64,000 bases of DNA, from NCBI GenBank assembly GCA_036877525.1, contig JAZGTH010000005.1:13022501-13086500 (forward strand), written 5' to 3'. The stretch is from Chromobotia macracanthus (Eukaryota; Chordata; Actinopteri; Cypriniformes; Botiidae). Below the pieces are notes generated by a model. That model was given only the letters and a program-made list of their open reading frames with translations, ran no database searches and had not been told where the DNA came from. The position numbers and the translations under genes were made by a program. This document shows positions 26,118-39,500 of this stretch, piece after piece. The first letter of the stretch is position 1. Each line of letters begins with the position of its first letter.

Positions 26118-27504
26118 GTCTCTCTCTGTCTCTCTCTGTCTCTCTCTGTCTCTCTCTGTCTCTCTCTCTCTCTCTGTCTCTCTCTCTCTCTCTGTCTCTC
26201 TTTCTCTCTCTCTCTGTCTCTCTTTCTCTCTCTCTCTAATCCAGCCAGACTGCAGTCTCAGCACATCTGAGCATTGCCAAATTGCTTCCAAATCCCTCAA
26301 ACAGCCCTCTTTCTCCAATATCTGTTTTCATCACTATATTTCATTTACTCATTTGACAGATGACCTTTAACAATGGACTCGGCACAATAGACCAATAGAC
26401 AGCCCAGCTAACAGTGAATGTTCTCAGAATGTTTTTGTTGAGAATGTTAGCTAACATTGTTATAATGTTAATAGAACTATTTTTTATGTTATATATCATA
26501 TCATATACTTAATGGAAACATTAGGGAAACATTCTTCTTATAGCCTAACATTGTTAGCTGGTACTTCCTAATGAACTGACATAGAAGAGAAATGTGTCTC
26601 ACAGCATTCAAACCCTGTCGTCTCGGATGCACCTCCCTCCTTCATCTGTTTCTGCCTCTCCACCCTGTGTCGTTCTGTTTGGCACAGATACTCCTCGTCC
26701 TCAGCCAGTGGGGTGAGTGGAGCAGGATTTCTACAAAGTGTGGGTCGTTTCCCCCAGTCGTTCCCTTTATAGAGTTACAGCTGATCTCGGTGTGGGAGAG
26801 AAAGTGAGATGAATGGATTTTCTGTCTCCTCACAACAGACTTCCTCTTTCACATCAGATTAGCTGCAGTGCTACGTTAGTTATGACAGCTAGAGCGGCTG
26901 ATCGTTTTAACCGTTTGAGAAACAGTTTTAAACAACACTGAAACTGCGTTTGTAGTGCATTTAACTACTATATTGTGCCATATTTCTAAGCGAGACAGTA
27001 TATTTAATGTAAACGAGGGCATGTGTACCTGGGTTTATCCATGAGGGTTTGACTTGGACGTTTCTCAACCGGGGGACCGGGGGCCTCAAGATGCCTTAAA
27101 TTATTAAAAATCAGACAACACAAGCATTAGGATAAGATAAAAAACTACAAATAAAGATATTTCTTAGTGTGTGGTTAGTGTTGTAACAAATATGCGGCTT
27201 TCTAGTTAGGCCAAGATCTAGAAGTTATTATATTGGTTAATATTCTTTCCCTGCTCATGTGGCCTTGGTTACATCAACAGCACAGAAATTTGTTTCAGAG
27301 ATGAAGAAAGTTCCTTTATTTGGCATGTTTTGCCAAAATAATACCATTAACAGAACAATAGTAAAGCATATTGTTCAACAGCTCTTTGTTGTCTTAAAAA
27401 TTATAACAGTTTTTAAATGGTTTTCTCATTTTACTGTTTGTCTTCACTATTGTTTCTTTACATTTATATTTATTTCCAGCATATATCCAGGAGAGCAGCT
27501 GATG

Positions 27505-27537
<33 letters not shown>

Positions 27538-30500
27538 CTTAAACTATTATCATTGAGTCACAAACGCTTGATATGTAGGGCTCATGAGAAAAACAGAACT
27601 AACAGTTAATGTGGCGTTTCAGATAATCTTTATTGCTGCATTTGAGTTTAAGATACCGACATTTAATGAGTTCTATTGAAACAAGAACGTACAGACAGTA
27701 CTGGTCGAGAGAAAGAGAGAATGTCCGCCATTTTTAAATCAATGTGCTTTTAGACTCTGCTGGTATTACACCACAACCAATTTGTCATTTGAACGCTACA
27801 GCGCGCGTGTGCATGATCTCAGTATTTCTCTGTGTTGGCATCAGGCTGCTTCCATTGAAATGAATAAGTCAGCTTGGCTAATATGATCCTTTACATTAAA
27901 GACAGTGTCGGGGATTAATAAAGTTGCTTCTTTCTTTAAAGCTCACATCCGATTAGTTAGTTGTAAGAAAAATACACTAACCACCCATCTGAACGTTTGA
28001 CTAATCAAAATGTCTGTCTGGTTTGTATTTTGTGGGAAGAATTTGAGACTAGCTGCTCTCGTTCATTGCACTGCATGAGTGAAGAGAATCACAAATCTTG
28101 GTTATATTACGAGATCAGATAGTTGTCAGGTGCTTTTTTTAGTGCGTTTGAGGGCAGCAGCTCCACCATAACCTGAGAACAGAGTGAGGAAAGATCTTAG
28201 TCTCTTTCATATCTGTGTGTGACAGACCCATCAGGGATTGGACTGTAGACAGTAACTCAGAATTTCACTTTAACTTTGAATTGTCGAGTTTGAATGTGGA
28301 TTCATGTGCCTATATGTGAATTCAGTCTGTATTTTGTGACTGTTACATACCGCAACCTCAAAATGTCAATGCATAGGCAAATATTTTGTTTCTTTTCAAG
28401 CATAATTTTAAGAGGAAAATTGCCAATGTAAAAAGAAAAGAAAAATAAACTTAAAGGGAAAGTTTACCCAAGAATGAAAATTCTTTCATCATTTACTCAC
28501 CCTCATGTCATTCCAAAGCTGTATGACTTTTTGCTTCTAAAAAAACGCAAAAGATATTTTGAAGTATGTTGGTAATCAAACAACATGTGAGACAAAATGA
28601 GACATTTCTTAAAATATATTCTATTGTGTTCTACAGAAGATAAAAAGTCACACGTTTGAATGACATGAGGGTGAGTAAATGATGCTAAAAAGTGTATTTT
28701 AATTTAATAGACACTAGAAATAGCCTGTTGAATTATGAAGGTCAGAGAGGTTTGGAAATGATCATGTTTTTATTTTTTATTTACTTAAAGGAGTTACAGT
28801 TCCTCCTTTGTCTTTAAATCTCTGATGATATGAATAATTGATTCTATGTACTTACTGAAATATCAAACTTATATGAGCAGGCTATCGTTTTCACTGAGAA
28901 CTGTTATTTATAAGATGATCGATTATTGAGTGCAGATCACCTTCTTATACAACGGTTACACTTGCTCAAAGGTTTTGGTTTAGGCAGCATCTAATGTGGC
29001 CTCTCTCTTTGTGTCCCGAATACATTGATTTTCCCATCTCACTCCACACACAGTTGTTCATTTGTGTCAGACATGCTGAGTGATGCTGTCTGGATCAGGA
29101 GTTTGCCATTTGAATCATGGGATATCAAATATCTGACACAACCATTAACTGTGGCCCTGATCCATAATTTAACTGGTAATTTAGGCTCTATAATTAGGGA
29201 TAGTGGATGATCTTTTTGGAAACTTTTTAGGTTGTGGCTATTGTAGCCATGTTGTCGAATGGGAATAACAGGCAATAAATGTCTCTAATGGCCTCTCTCT
29301 CTCACACAGCAAATAGATTCTTTTAAAGGAAAAATGGACACATGAAAGCCGGATGGACTCTGTGAATGTGGCTATTTAATTAAACGGAGTGAAGAAGCAC
29401 AAATAAGGAAGTCACGGAATTGGTAGAAATTCTGTCGGTTTGTCTGACTCTCCGTATAATTCGACAGGTTTTTGGAAACATCTGGATGAGAGTGTTGTTT
29501 GTGTGTCTGAATTAGTTCAACTGGTAATTGGTTATTTCGAGCTGCTTGGTTACTTGTTAGATGTGTTAACTTAGTCACAATTTACTGAGTAATCAGATAG
29601 TTCTTCAGTTATGGGCACTTTTTGGCCTTGTGTATTCTTAAAATAAAAACTCATTAAAACACATTATATGCTAAAATGTATTTACACACGCACACATAGG
29701 TCTGTGGTTATTGTACAGGCAGATATAGATGTTATGTTGTGAACATGTTAATGTGGTTTCATCTGTAACTGTTGTATGTATATCACTATATTATTTCCTG
29801 CATAGAAAGGAACTAATAAATGTAAGTGTTGACAAATAAATCTTTCATGTGCCGTATTGTGGCAGCGTGCTGAACTTGCGGTATATGAAGGAGTAACTGC
29901 ATTTTTAATGGCTCCTATTGTTGGTATTGAGGACGTACAGAATGACACATCAGTGAAGAAAGCACGAACAATATCTAACGAGTTTAATGTTACACAGACA
30001 TAACAAATAAACCGAGCAGAGCCTAGAAAATTAAATAAGAAATATATCCTGTAAAAAGCTACGGACAGAATTTAGGCCTCTGGAAATGCCAGAGCAATAA
30101 CAGAGCAAAGTTACAAATCATCAAACTGTGAAGAAAATGATCGTGAGGTGACATTTGTTATCGCTGCTGTGGGCGACTGTGGCACTAATGATAAACAAAA
30201 CCAAAGCATGAGATCAGGACCAGAGAAACGCTTTGTCGATTGAAGACATCAGTCTGTGTTGTTGTTTTCTTCCATGTTCTTGAGTTACATCCAAGAATCG
30301 ATTAACTTTGCCCTCGAACCATAAATAAGTTCCGTTTAGCACTGAAACGTGAGACCTTGGGCATGATAGGCTTCTGTGTTTTTTTTAAAAGCGTTTCACA
30401 CAAGCCTGCTATTAAAATAACACACGACGTAAGTAGCTAATGTAACATGGGCCATTTGTCTTCCCAGCTAACAGGGAACGTTCTCAGAACATGGGCTAAT

Positions 30501-33500
30501 GTTCTCTAAAAGTTCTTTCAGAGTTATTAAAAACAGAATTTATAACCACACAATGACAATGTCTAAAAACATTTTAAATATTCCTAGAACTTTCAAAATG
30601 ATTTTTATTACTTAATGGAAACGTTAGGGAAATGTCACATTACGGAATAAAACAGACTGTGAATGCAGGTTTAGAAATGCTGGCTGACATTATGCAAGTA
30701 GACTTACATAAGTCTAAGCCGTACAGGAGTATATATTAGGGCCTGTTTATGGCTTCCTGAATGAATGATTGCATCAGTGTTTAGTTACTTTGATTGACAG
30801 ATGTGACAGTAAAAAGACAGATGAGCTGTTAAGTGTTGGAAGCCGTGTGTGATGTTCAGGGCTTCACTGTGGCCCAGCTGAGATTAAGAGAACAGAAGAG
30901 TTAAGGTTATCACGCTTCCGAGACTAAAATAGACCCACAGCAGCTCAGACCAGCCCAGTCCTGACCCAACTGCGACATTCAAGGAAGATGCATCACTTAG
31001 AGTACATAGAGATGGAGAGAAATCGCTCTTTGTTTCTGTTCCATGCCGCTGCTCACGGCCAACCACAACAGCAGGCCCATCACACATTTTAACACTCCCA
31101 AGAGATTCTGTGTTCCTTCACAGTATCAAAACAAATCAAGGAGTGGCAGTGACATTTAACAGAGAAGCTAGACTTTTTCCATTATCTCTAGAAAATTTGA
31201 GCAGTGCTTGCCTGTGCAAAAATCACTTGGACTGCTATAAAGATGTGGTTGGCTGCCAGGGTGTTGCTAAGTGGTTCCCAGGGTATTTTGGGTGATTAGT
31301 ACCACAGAGGGTTATTACTGGCCCAGATCTGGGTAGAAGAGATTAAAAATCAGATTTGGTAAGAATTCAGCTTTTCACAATTTTCAGCTTTTATTTTAGT
31401 TACATAATAAGAGAAAACATCAGATTCTAGGTATGAAACCTTAGGCATTCGATTGTCACAACAGAACTAAGATAAAGTTTGAAAATGCAAACGTGCGTTT
31501 GTGAACATGCAGGAGGAAACATCTCTTGGGGATGTGGAAGTCAGACTGTCGTGAAAGATTTGATGTTTACAGGCTTATCAATGAGAATTGATCATTTGCC
31601 CTTTTCCTCTCCTGCTTATCTGATTGTTTAGAATTCGGCAGGATGTCCCAGATTTCTGAATCTTGAAGCTCTGACAACAGACGTCTCCTAAAGAAGTTCT
31701 TTATCTTCAGGTGTAAGACAGAGCAATGAAGTGACCTTTGGATCAGCAGCCCTCTGTTTGAGCTTCAGTAATTGAAGTGTCAGGTGTAGCGGAGCCGCAC
31801 ACGCACAGCAGTGACCGAATGAATGTCCCATCGATTGTTACCATAGATTAAACGAATAATGTCTCTAATCACTAAATTACAGCAGAGACTGTAGAGACTA
31901 AACTGCCAACTTTAGGCACCATGTCTGGAAATGTCCGGTTAAGTTTTTACCTTCCAGTTTTTACCTTACTTTTCACTTGTGTGCATCCAAACTTGTCTCT
32001 AATAAATCCAGACTCTTTGGTTTGTTTTTGTGTTTCTCACCAGCGGACCTCTCATTGGTCGTGTTTCTCACCAGCAGGCCTCTGATTGGTCACCTCTTCT
32101 CTAAGGCGCCTGTCGGGTTGGTGTTGAGTAGGATAAGAAAGTGCTAAATAATCACGTAATGGGCTGACTCAGAAAGGGTTAATGACAGCAGGGCTGCAGT
32201 CAGAGTTCTGGCTCTTTCTCTGTCACCCCACAGGGGTCCAGTTCACAGCCCTTCAAGTGCCGGAGAGGGTCATGTCACGTGCATGTGGTGGTCTTCCAGG
32301 CGTACTGTGAAAGTCCTTCTTCCTCTTGAAGAGTGAAATACCCCCAAAGCAAATGCAGCGAGTCACGTTTCCTCTGGAGCGCAAAGGCCTTCCACTTCAT
32401 TTAGCTTGTTATGATGTGTACTGATTCCCACATAACACGCATCATGGCCTGAAATCGGTAATCCAAACATGACTGCACAATGCACGTCAGCAACCTTTTG
32501 TCATATTTTACTATTATGGTTTTGTGTGGTATTGTGTTTGAAGATTTGAGAGAAACATGCAGAACAATGTCTTGATACATGTAACTACATGCCTAAACGG
32601 TGCTGTCTAGTTAGTCAGGTCACCAACAAAGCCACTGAGTGTGTGTTTAAGTGCATACATTTGTGACTGTGTTTTTCACAAAATAGTACAGATGTAGTCT
32701 TAAATTGTGTGTTTGTGAGAGAGATAACTCTGGAATGGTGACGGTCTGAGAACTGTGAAACATCAGGCCTCACAGCCGTCAGCTAATTTTAGCCCTAGCT
32801 CACTGTACACCACTACAGTATCTCTCACAGGAAGATTTATAGAGTTACAGAAGCCTTTCCTGGAGAGAGAGAGAGAGAGAGAGAGTGTGATTGTACAGAA
32901 GGAGGTCGAGGAGAGGCTAAAAAAGAAAGAAAGACTTGTTGGAAGGTCAGTGCTCTTACATCAGATTTGTCATGGTATCCATAGTTTACCATAGTTTAAG
33001 CAAAGCATGGGGATTTTGTTCCATTCCTTATTTTTCCAAGGTTCCAGCTAACAAGGAACATTGGCTAATGTTCACTGAAAGTTCTCTCAAAGTTATAAAA
33101 AAGTTCTTGCAGTAATGTTAGAGAACTTTACTTCAGTGAAGCCTGGACTGAGTGCCACCAGGAAGGATCGATATATATTTTACTAACATTACTGCAAAAA
33201 TGTTTTTAATAACTTTGAAGAAGCTTTTAGAGAATATTAGCCAACATTCTGAGAACATTCCCTGTTAGCTGGGGAATGTTTTGGGAATGTTTTCTTGATT
33301 CTTATATTTAAAATTTGTATCTTTCTTGTGTAATGGCAAATGTGACTTCATTTTGTGTCAAATATGAATATGACGGTAGGACAAGTTCAAAAATCTGAAG
33401 AAACAGCCGTGTGTCCATCATATTAACAGCCTGCGCATTTCAGAACAAGCCATTTAACAGTGTATCACATTGCCGAGCATCCCAAGTGTCTCAGAGAGAC

Positions 33501-36500
33501 CAGATACAGTTTCAACAATCTGTTCTGTTAATCCACTGTCACACTCTGGATCTTAACCCAAAAATAGTGTGATTTTCACTATTTTCACAAGTTTTTTTTG
33601 TTGGTGATTTTCACTAGGTCACCGCGTGTTAATGTGGGTTTTGTTGAGCATAAAATGGATAACCCATCATTGGAGCCCACAGCCGCATACCGCAAACTGC
33701 CATTAAAACACCATCAAATTCACACATTAGTGACTTCAAGCATTTGTGGAGCAATTGCGCAATCCTATCGACTTAAAAATAGATAATTACCTCCACTTTT
33801 GAGTCCAACCTTAATTCAGCCGGGGAAATATTGCCGCAATACGAGGTTTATCGTGCGAAGCCAGCGAACAATGAAGCTGGAGAAACATTAGTTGAGATCT
33901 TTCTCTCAAAGTATTTTGTTTCTCCGGTCAGGTGTGGATAATGAAATATCTCTATTTCTTTTCTAACCCGGTCTGATATGTTTGAAATTAATGAGTTTTT
34001 ATGCAAATGAGGATTGAAATAGCCAGTGTGCACATGGAAGCGTTAGAGATGATCGTCTTTGTTCGGAGAAAGTGTCACTAAAAGCTTTTGTACTGTACTG
34101 TTCTCAAACTGAATTCCATTCTAACATGAGCTGATTATATGCATGATGTTTACATGATTATATCTCTCTCTATCTCTTTTTATCTAAGCATTACAGTTTT
34201 AGAGCGTTTGTGGGCATGCCCCTGGTCTTCATGATATTAAGGCTGTATGTAAATCTATGTTTGAAATGTTTATCAGCTGTTTGCACACAGATAAGAGGCA
34301 GATGTACTCTTGCACGTGTTAATGTATGTGTGATATCTCTCTCCCTGTAGTGCAGGTCATTATAGCGTACTGCATACTTTGTGTGCTTTAAACGCTGCAA
34401 GCACATGAAGTCAGTGTTTGACAGATGATTAATTTTATGTGCCTGAAGTGTTAAAAGCAAACATACTTATTCTCTTAAACAAAAGGATGACAAAGTGTTA
34501 AAGAGCAAACAGATATGTTTGTCGCTCTCTCTCTCACATTCACACACACTCAAACACACATCCATATCCATTTCTGCTTTATTTCACTCCATTTTAAAAT
34601 GCTGCTTGTTTTCATCTTGCCAGGCCTGAATTGATTTTTTAGGCACTCAAAGCTCTTACACTTCTGGCCAGCAGCTGCTGTGTTGACCTGTAAACATTAA
34701 ATTTGAGGCTACACCCCCAATTTTGTATCTCTCGGCTTTGGCTGTATTGCTCCCCTAAAACGTTTGTTTCTTTTTTTTGTCTCGCTGCATTGTGCTTGTA
34801 GCTTTATTTTAAATGAAAGCAATTTACTTTTTTAAAACTGCAGCTTGCCAGTTTAGAAGTTTTAAAGTAGCTTTCCCAGCACTGCAGACTGTAAAACATC
34901 CCCTTTTTATCACAGTTTTATTGTTGCATATCACGGCTTTTAGTGGGCGCATATGAATAACAGATCATCTCCACTCGTGTGTTGACTGTTGTCTTTGAGT
35001 TTGAACGCAATCTTTCTGAATCCTCCAGGGCAGTGAATCATCGTTTCTGAGTCTTCTCACCGTCTCTCTACATCTACACTGCATTATTAACTATATAAAT
35101 CGACACAGAGTTTAAAGCCCTGACATTGAGCTCTGTGTGTCTACAAGACAACTCTGATACAACGTTGTGCGGTTTATTAAAAACAACGGCGTACAGAACA
35201 GGAAGTTGGAGTATGTATCTACTGTTCCTATCTTTTTGAGACATGAAATCGAAATTGACACTAATTTACAATTTACTAATAAATGTCTCTGCTATTATAT
35301 CATTTGATTCATCATTGCACATTATTATGGTTAAAATGTCTAAAAGGCTAGTAAACTGTTTGCCTGAAGGAACAACAATAAATATTGAATAATAATCAAA
35401 CGCCAGTGGATAATTCTCATGCCACATTTTTCTCATTCAATATCAAACATGTCACATTCAGATAAACGCTGTTGTATGTTGTTTTACTCCTGTCATGTGA
35501 TGCATTTCCAGATGAATCAGGATTCAGTGAGAAAACTGTAGAGCAGGACTGGTTTGGATCAGCACCTCCATACGAGAGTCTTGGAGTTATTTGTGGAGGA
35601 CTAACACACTGTATAAAACAGCTGACTCTGTTCTGTTTCTTGTGTTTCTCCTGCAGATTTTCCACATGACGTATGACCTGGCGAGTGCTGTGGTAAGAAT
35701 CTTTAATCTGATCGGCATGATGTTGTTGTTGTGTCACTGGGATGGATGCCTGCAGTTTCTGGTTCCTCTTCTGCAAGACTTCCCTCCGGATTGCTGGGTG
35801 TCACTAAACGATATGGTTGTAAGTATTCAAAACATTTCTACAATCTGTTCATCTTCATATCAGTTAAGACATCAAAGAGGCAGAATGGCAATGCTGCTGT
35901 GACAGAAAAGCTGACATTATCTGTTTCATATTTGCCTGCCCCCTAAATAGCAAATAACAACAAAACAACTTGGGTTGTTTGCTTTACATTTTGTCAGGGC
36001 GTTCTGAATTTAAATGTTTTAAATTTAGAATTTTTATTTTCTATTTTGCCCAAGACGTAAATTACAGTATACTTACAGTAAGCGTAATTACATTAGTTTT
36101 AATATTACGTAAATACAGCGATATTCAAAGCGGTTACGTTTGAGTAACGTTCTAAAAGACAAAAACGTTCTTAACGTTTAAAGTTCTTAAAAATAAAAAA
36201 GACAAACTGAATGGCACGGGTTCTGGATTCATATGAATATTTGGACCTGCATGTCCATTACTGTTCATCTCGGAGTCTCTGGGCAGAATGTTTATTCTTG
36301 ACCTTTATCAAATGAGAGATATTTGGCTAATCAGAGCAGATGGCTCACTGTAGTTCTCCACAACACATCATGTTGCTGCAAAAGGGATGTGAAAATGCCA
36401 AGATCATTTGTTTGTTCTCTGGGTTTAACAAGTTCAGTTAACAACTAGAGCACTGGTAAAACAGTTACACTGTATAAGTTCACTGTATAAGTAAGGTCAG

Positions 36501-39500
36501 ATGGGTTACATCTCTGCTAACAGAGATTGTGTTGGCTTTAAAATTGTGTGTGCAGATCAGTATTTGGTTTGTAATGGGCATGTGCAAATCTTGTTGTATG
36601 TTTGCTTGAGCTGTGGTGTAAGGGTGGTGGAAGTTGATGGTTATGCACACATACCCCCAAAAGGCTCAATCAAAGGTTGAGGGGCTCTGTGTGAAACTGC
36701 GGCCCGCGGGCCCTCCGGCGCCCTATCGTGAATCATTGATATTCATGTCTTGTTGTGAAACCTCTGGCTATATTGAATGTTTCTCACAAATTAATGATTT
36801 CTCAGTGATGAGTTTAGAGAAAACAAAAGCCGCAGTCATGTCTGTTTTATCTCCGTGAAAATGTTTGCCAATAAGTTACCTGCCTGGGTAGTGAGTACCC
36901 ATCTAACAGGGAACATTCAAAGAATGTTGGCTAACATTCCCCAAAAGTTCTCTCAAAGTTATCAAAAAATATTTTTGCACTATATGGTTAGTAGAATTTT
37001 TAACTTCATATATACCAAAAATGCTATTTTTAGGTAGTTACTGTTTTAAAAATGTTACAGAATTAAATAAATTGAATAATATTCTTATAACCAAGCAATA
37101 ACATTAATGCAATGTCTAAATAACTGGGCACTTTGAACATGCCTAGAACTTTTAAAATAACATTTTAACGTTTTTGTTACTGAAACTGTTAAGAAAATGT
37201 TCCCACAACTTCTATCTAACTTCTGTCTATCTATCAGGGCAAAACAATCCATCTATGATCATAAATGCTTGCAGAAAGTGACATCATTGCTCTCCAAATC
37301 TGAGATCTCTCTCCAAATCTCTAAAATCTCTCTCTGGTCTTTGCTGTCTGAGCTGCAGAAGAGGTGAAAGCTGGTGCAGCTTCACTGCAGTAGGGAGCGA
37401 TAGGAGCTCTGAATTGTGCCCCTGTGGCTTTGATTTTAAATACCAGCCCCAGGTTACTGAAGCTGCATTTTCCTCTCTGTCTCTCTCTCTCACTTTCCTC
37501 AAAGTCTTTGTGTGACTTTGAATCGGTGACCTCCCTGTTTGCACCACTTTTTCTGCCCGAAACATCAATGCAGATGAAAAATGAGCAGAGATTCCCCATG
37601 CTGTCTTTTCCCCGTGCGCAGACGGGGGTCCCGCAGGAAAGCAGTGACCTGCTGTTCTGTAATTCAGGGTTTGGACAGCTGAAGGAAAGAAGAGCATATA
37701 ATGACCCGGTGGGGGGGTGCTAATTGGGACCTTGAGTTCAAGAATGCTGGAGACACGCGGGTCAGTGTGGCCATCAGATCGTGACATGCCTACCTCAGCA
37801 GGACCCAAACCAAGTCCCAGTAACTAAAACCACAAGATAAGTTTACAGTAAGAGAACGATTATTAATCTGCAGAGGTTTTGAGAAAAATATTCTCTGTAA
37901 ATCAAATGTGAGTGCCCGGCGTACTCACTGCAGCACAGAGAAAAGATCAATCGCTATAATTGTTTTCCACGTAATAAATAATAAATGAGTTTTTAATTGA
38001 ACGTTGTGTTGTGAGCAAATGTCCCCTGTACACTTGACAACCATGAATTTTACATTACTACCCGGCAGCACCGCAGCGCAACGTTAATGAGATGTTTAAT
38101 TTCATCTTCTGTATGTTATAATAATCCACATCATCTCTGTAATAAATCATTCACATATAAACACATTCTGTCCAAAACGTACACTCGTGCCAGCATGCTG
38201 GGACACCACCAACACAGTATGTTCCAGGTGGTATGAACGTTTCCCTGACTGATTTTCATAGACATGTTAAAAATGTTTTTTGAATGTTAACATTATTGCT
38301 TGGTTAAAAGAACATTATTCAAACATTTTTTATTCTGTAACATTTTTAAAACATTTAAGAATGATGTTTTTGATATATATGACATATAATGTTAAAAAAC
38401 GTTCTGCTATCATTACTGCAAGAGTGGCTTTGATAACTTGGAGAGAATGTTAGCCATTGTTCCCTGTTAGACATACTTCTGCGTCCACCCACTGACTGGA
38501 TTTATTATTGAGAAGAGAGTCAGTGAACTATGCCATGTTTTCTACATATCTCGGGTGCGGGTGACCGACTGTGACCTGATTTATCTATTGGAGTAACAGA
38601 GACCTCTTACATTTCAGTTGTACTCAAACCCTTGACCAGCCACCGCAATGCTTTATCCTGTTTTGTATGCACAGACGCACAGAAAGGCACTCGTCTGGCC
38701 TTATAATATGGATTAAATCCAGTAATGTCATGAAGCCCACAACTTTCATAAGCCGTTTTATCTTTGGCATATGTCTCTTGATCGTCTGTAATGCTAAATT
38801 AAGATGAATATCATAACTGTACTCCCAAAATGACCCCGGTTTTCTGGAAGAGCTTTACATTTTGTAGCTAGTTAAAGTGAGAGAGAGAAATGATGTGTGT
38901 GTGTGATTTCCTGCTTCTTTTTAATAAGCAGAGCTACTACGTGGCTCATTATTTTCAAGCTTAAACTTCTCACCCAGAATGCATTGCATGATGCATAATG
39001 TAAGCTCAAAGCTTCACCAATATATCACATCTTGTATTTTCATGTTTTTGTCCTCTGTGGTAATAAGTACCCAGCTAACAATTTTAAGTTGTAAGAACAT
39101 TTCTGTAACTTTTTCCATTAAGTAACAAATGTTAAAAATGGTATTTTAAATGTTATGTTATCTCTTGGAACATTTAAAACATCAAGCTGTTTAGACATTG
39201 TATTAACGTTATTGTTTGGTTAAAAGAACATTACTTAAAATGTTCCACTAACAAGTTGTACTAACATTACCGCAAAAGCATTTTTTGATAGGTTTGAGAC
39301 AAATTTTAGAGAAGGTTAAGCAGCGTTCATTTCTTGTCATGAAAATAGCACTTGTTTAAAATAGCATACTACTATTTCTGCAGTAAGTATATTGATGCTC
39401 TGGACTCACATGGCCTGTTGTGTTATCAAAATTTTTCGAAAGCCAGATTGGAAGACGTAGGGGGATCCACTAATCCTCTCAAGTTTACGAAAGAAATGCA

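Larger units (their letters stand above)
18014..35656 (+). other. hcn1: hcn1 intron 2, the largest intron
   Basis: A 17.6 kb intron with donor GTAGGG and acceptor TCCTGCAG. It contains a GT microsatellite, a CT tract of about 495 bp, a TTA repeat, one ANGEL-like element and six AGCTAACA-family copies or fragments, including a fold-back form at 33043. No internal gene was recognised. Confidence 0.9.

Noticed and set aside
25678..26370. 230- and 206-residue Ser/Leu-rich and Arg/Glu-rich frames
   Set aside because: Pure products of the CT/GA repeat; no non-repeat domain on either side.
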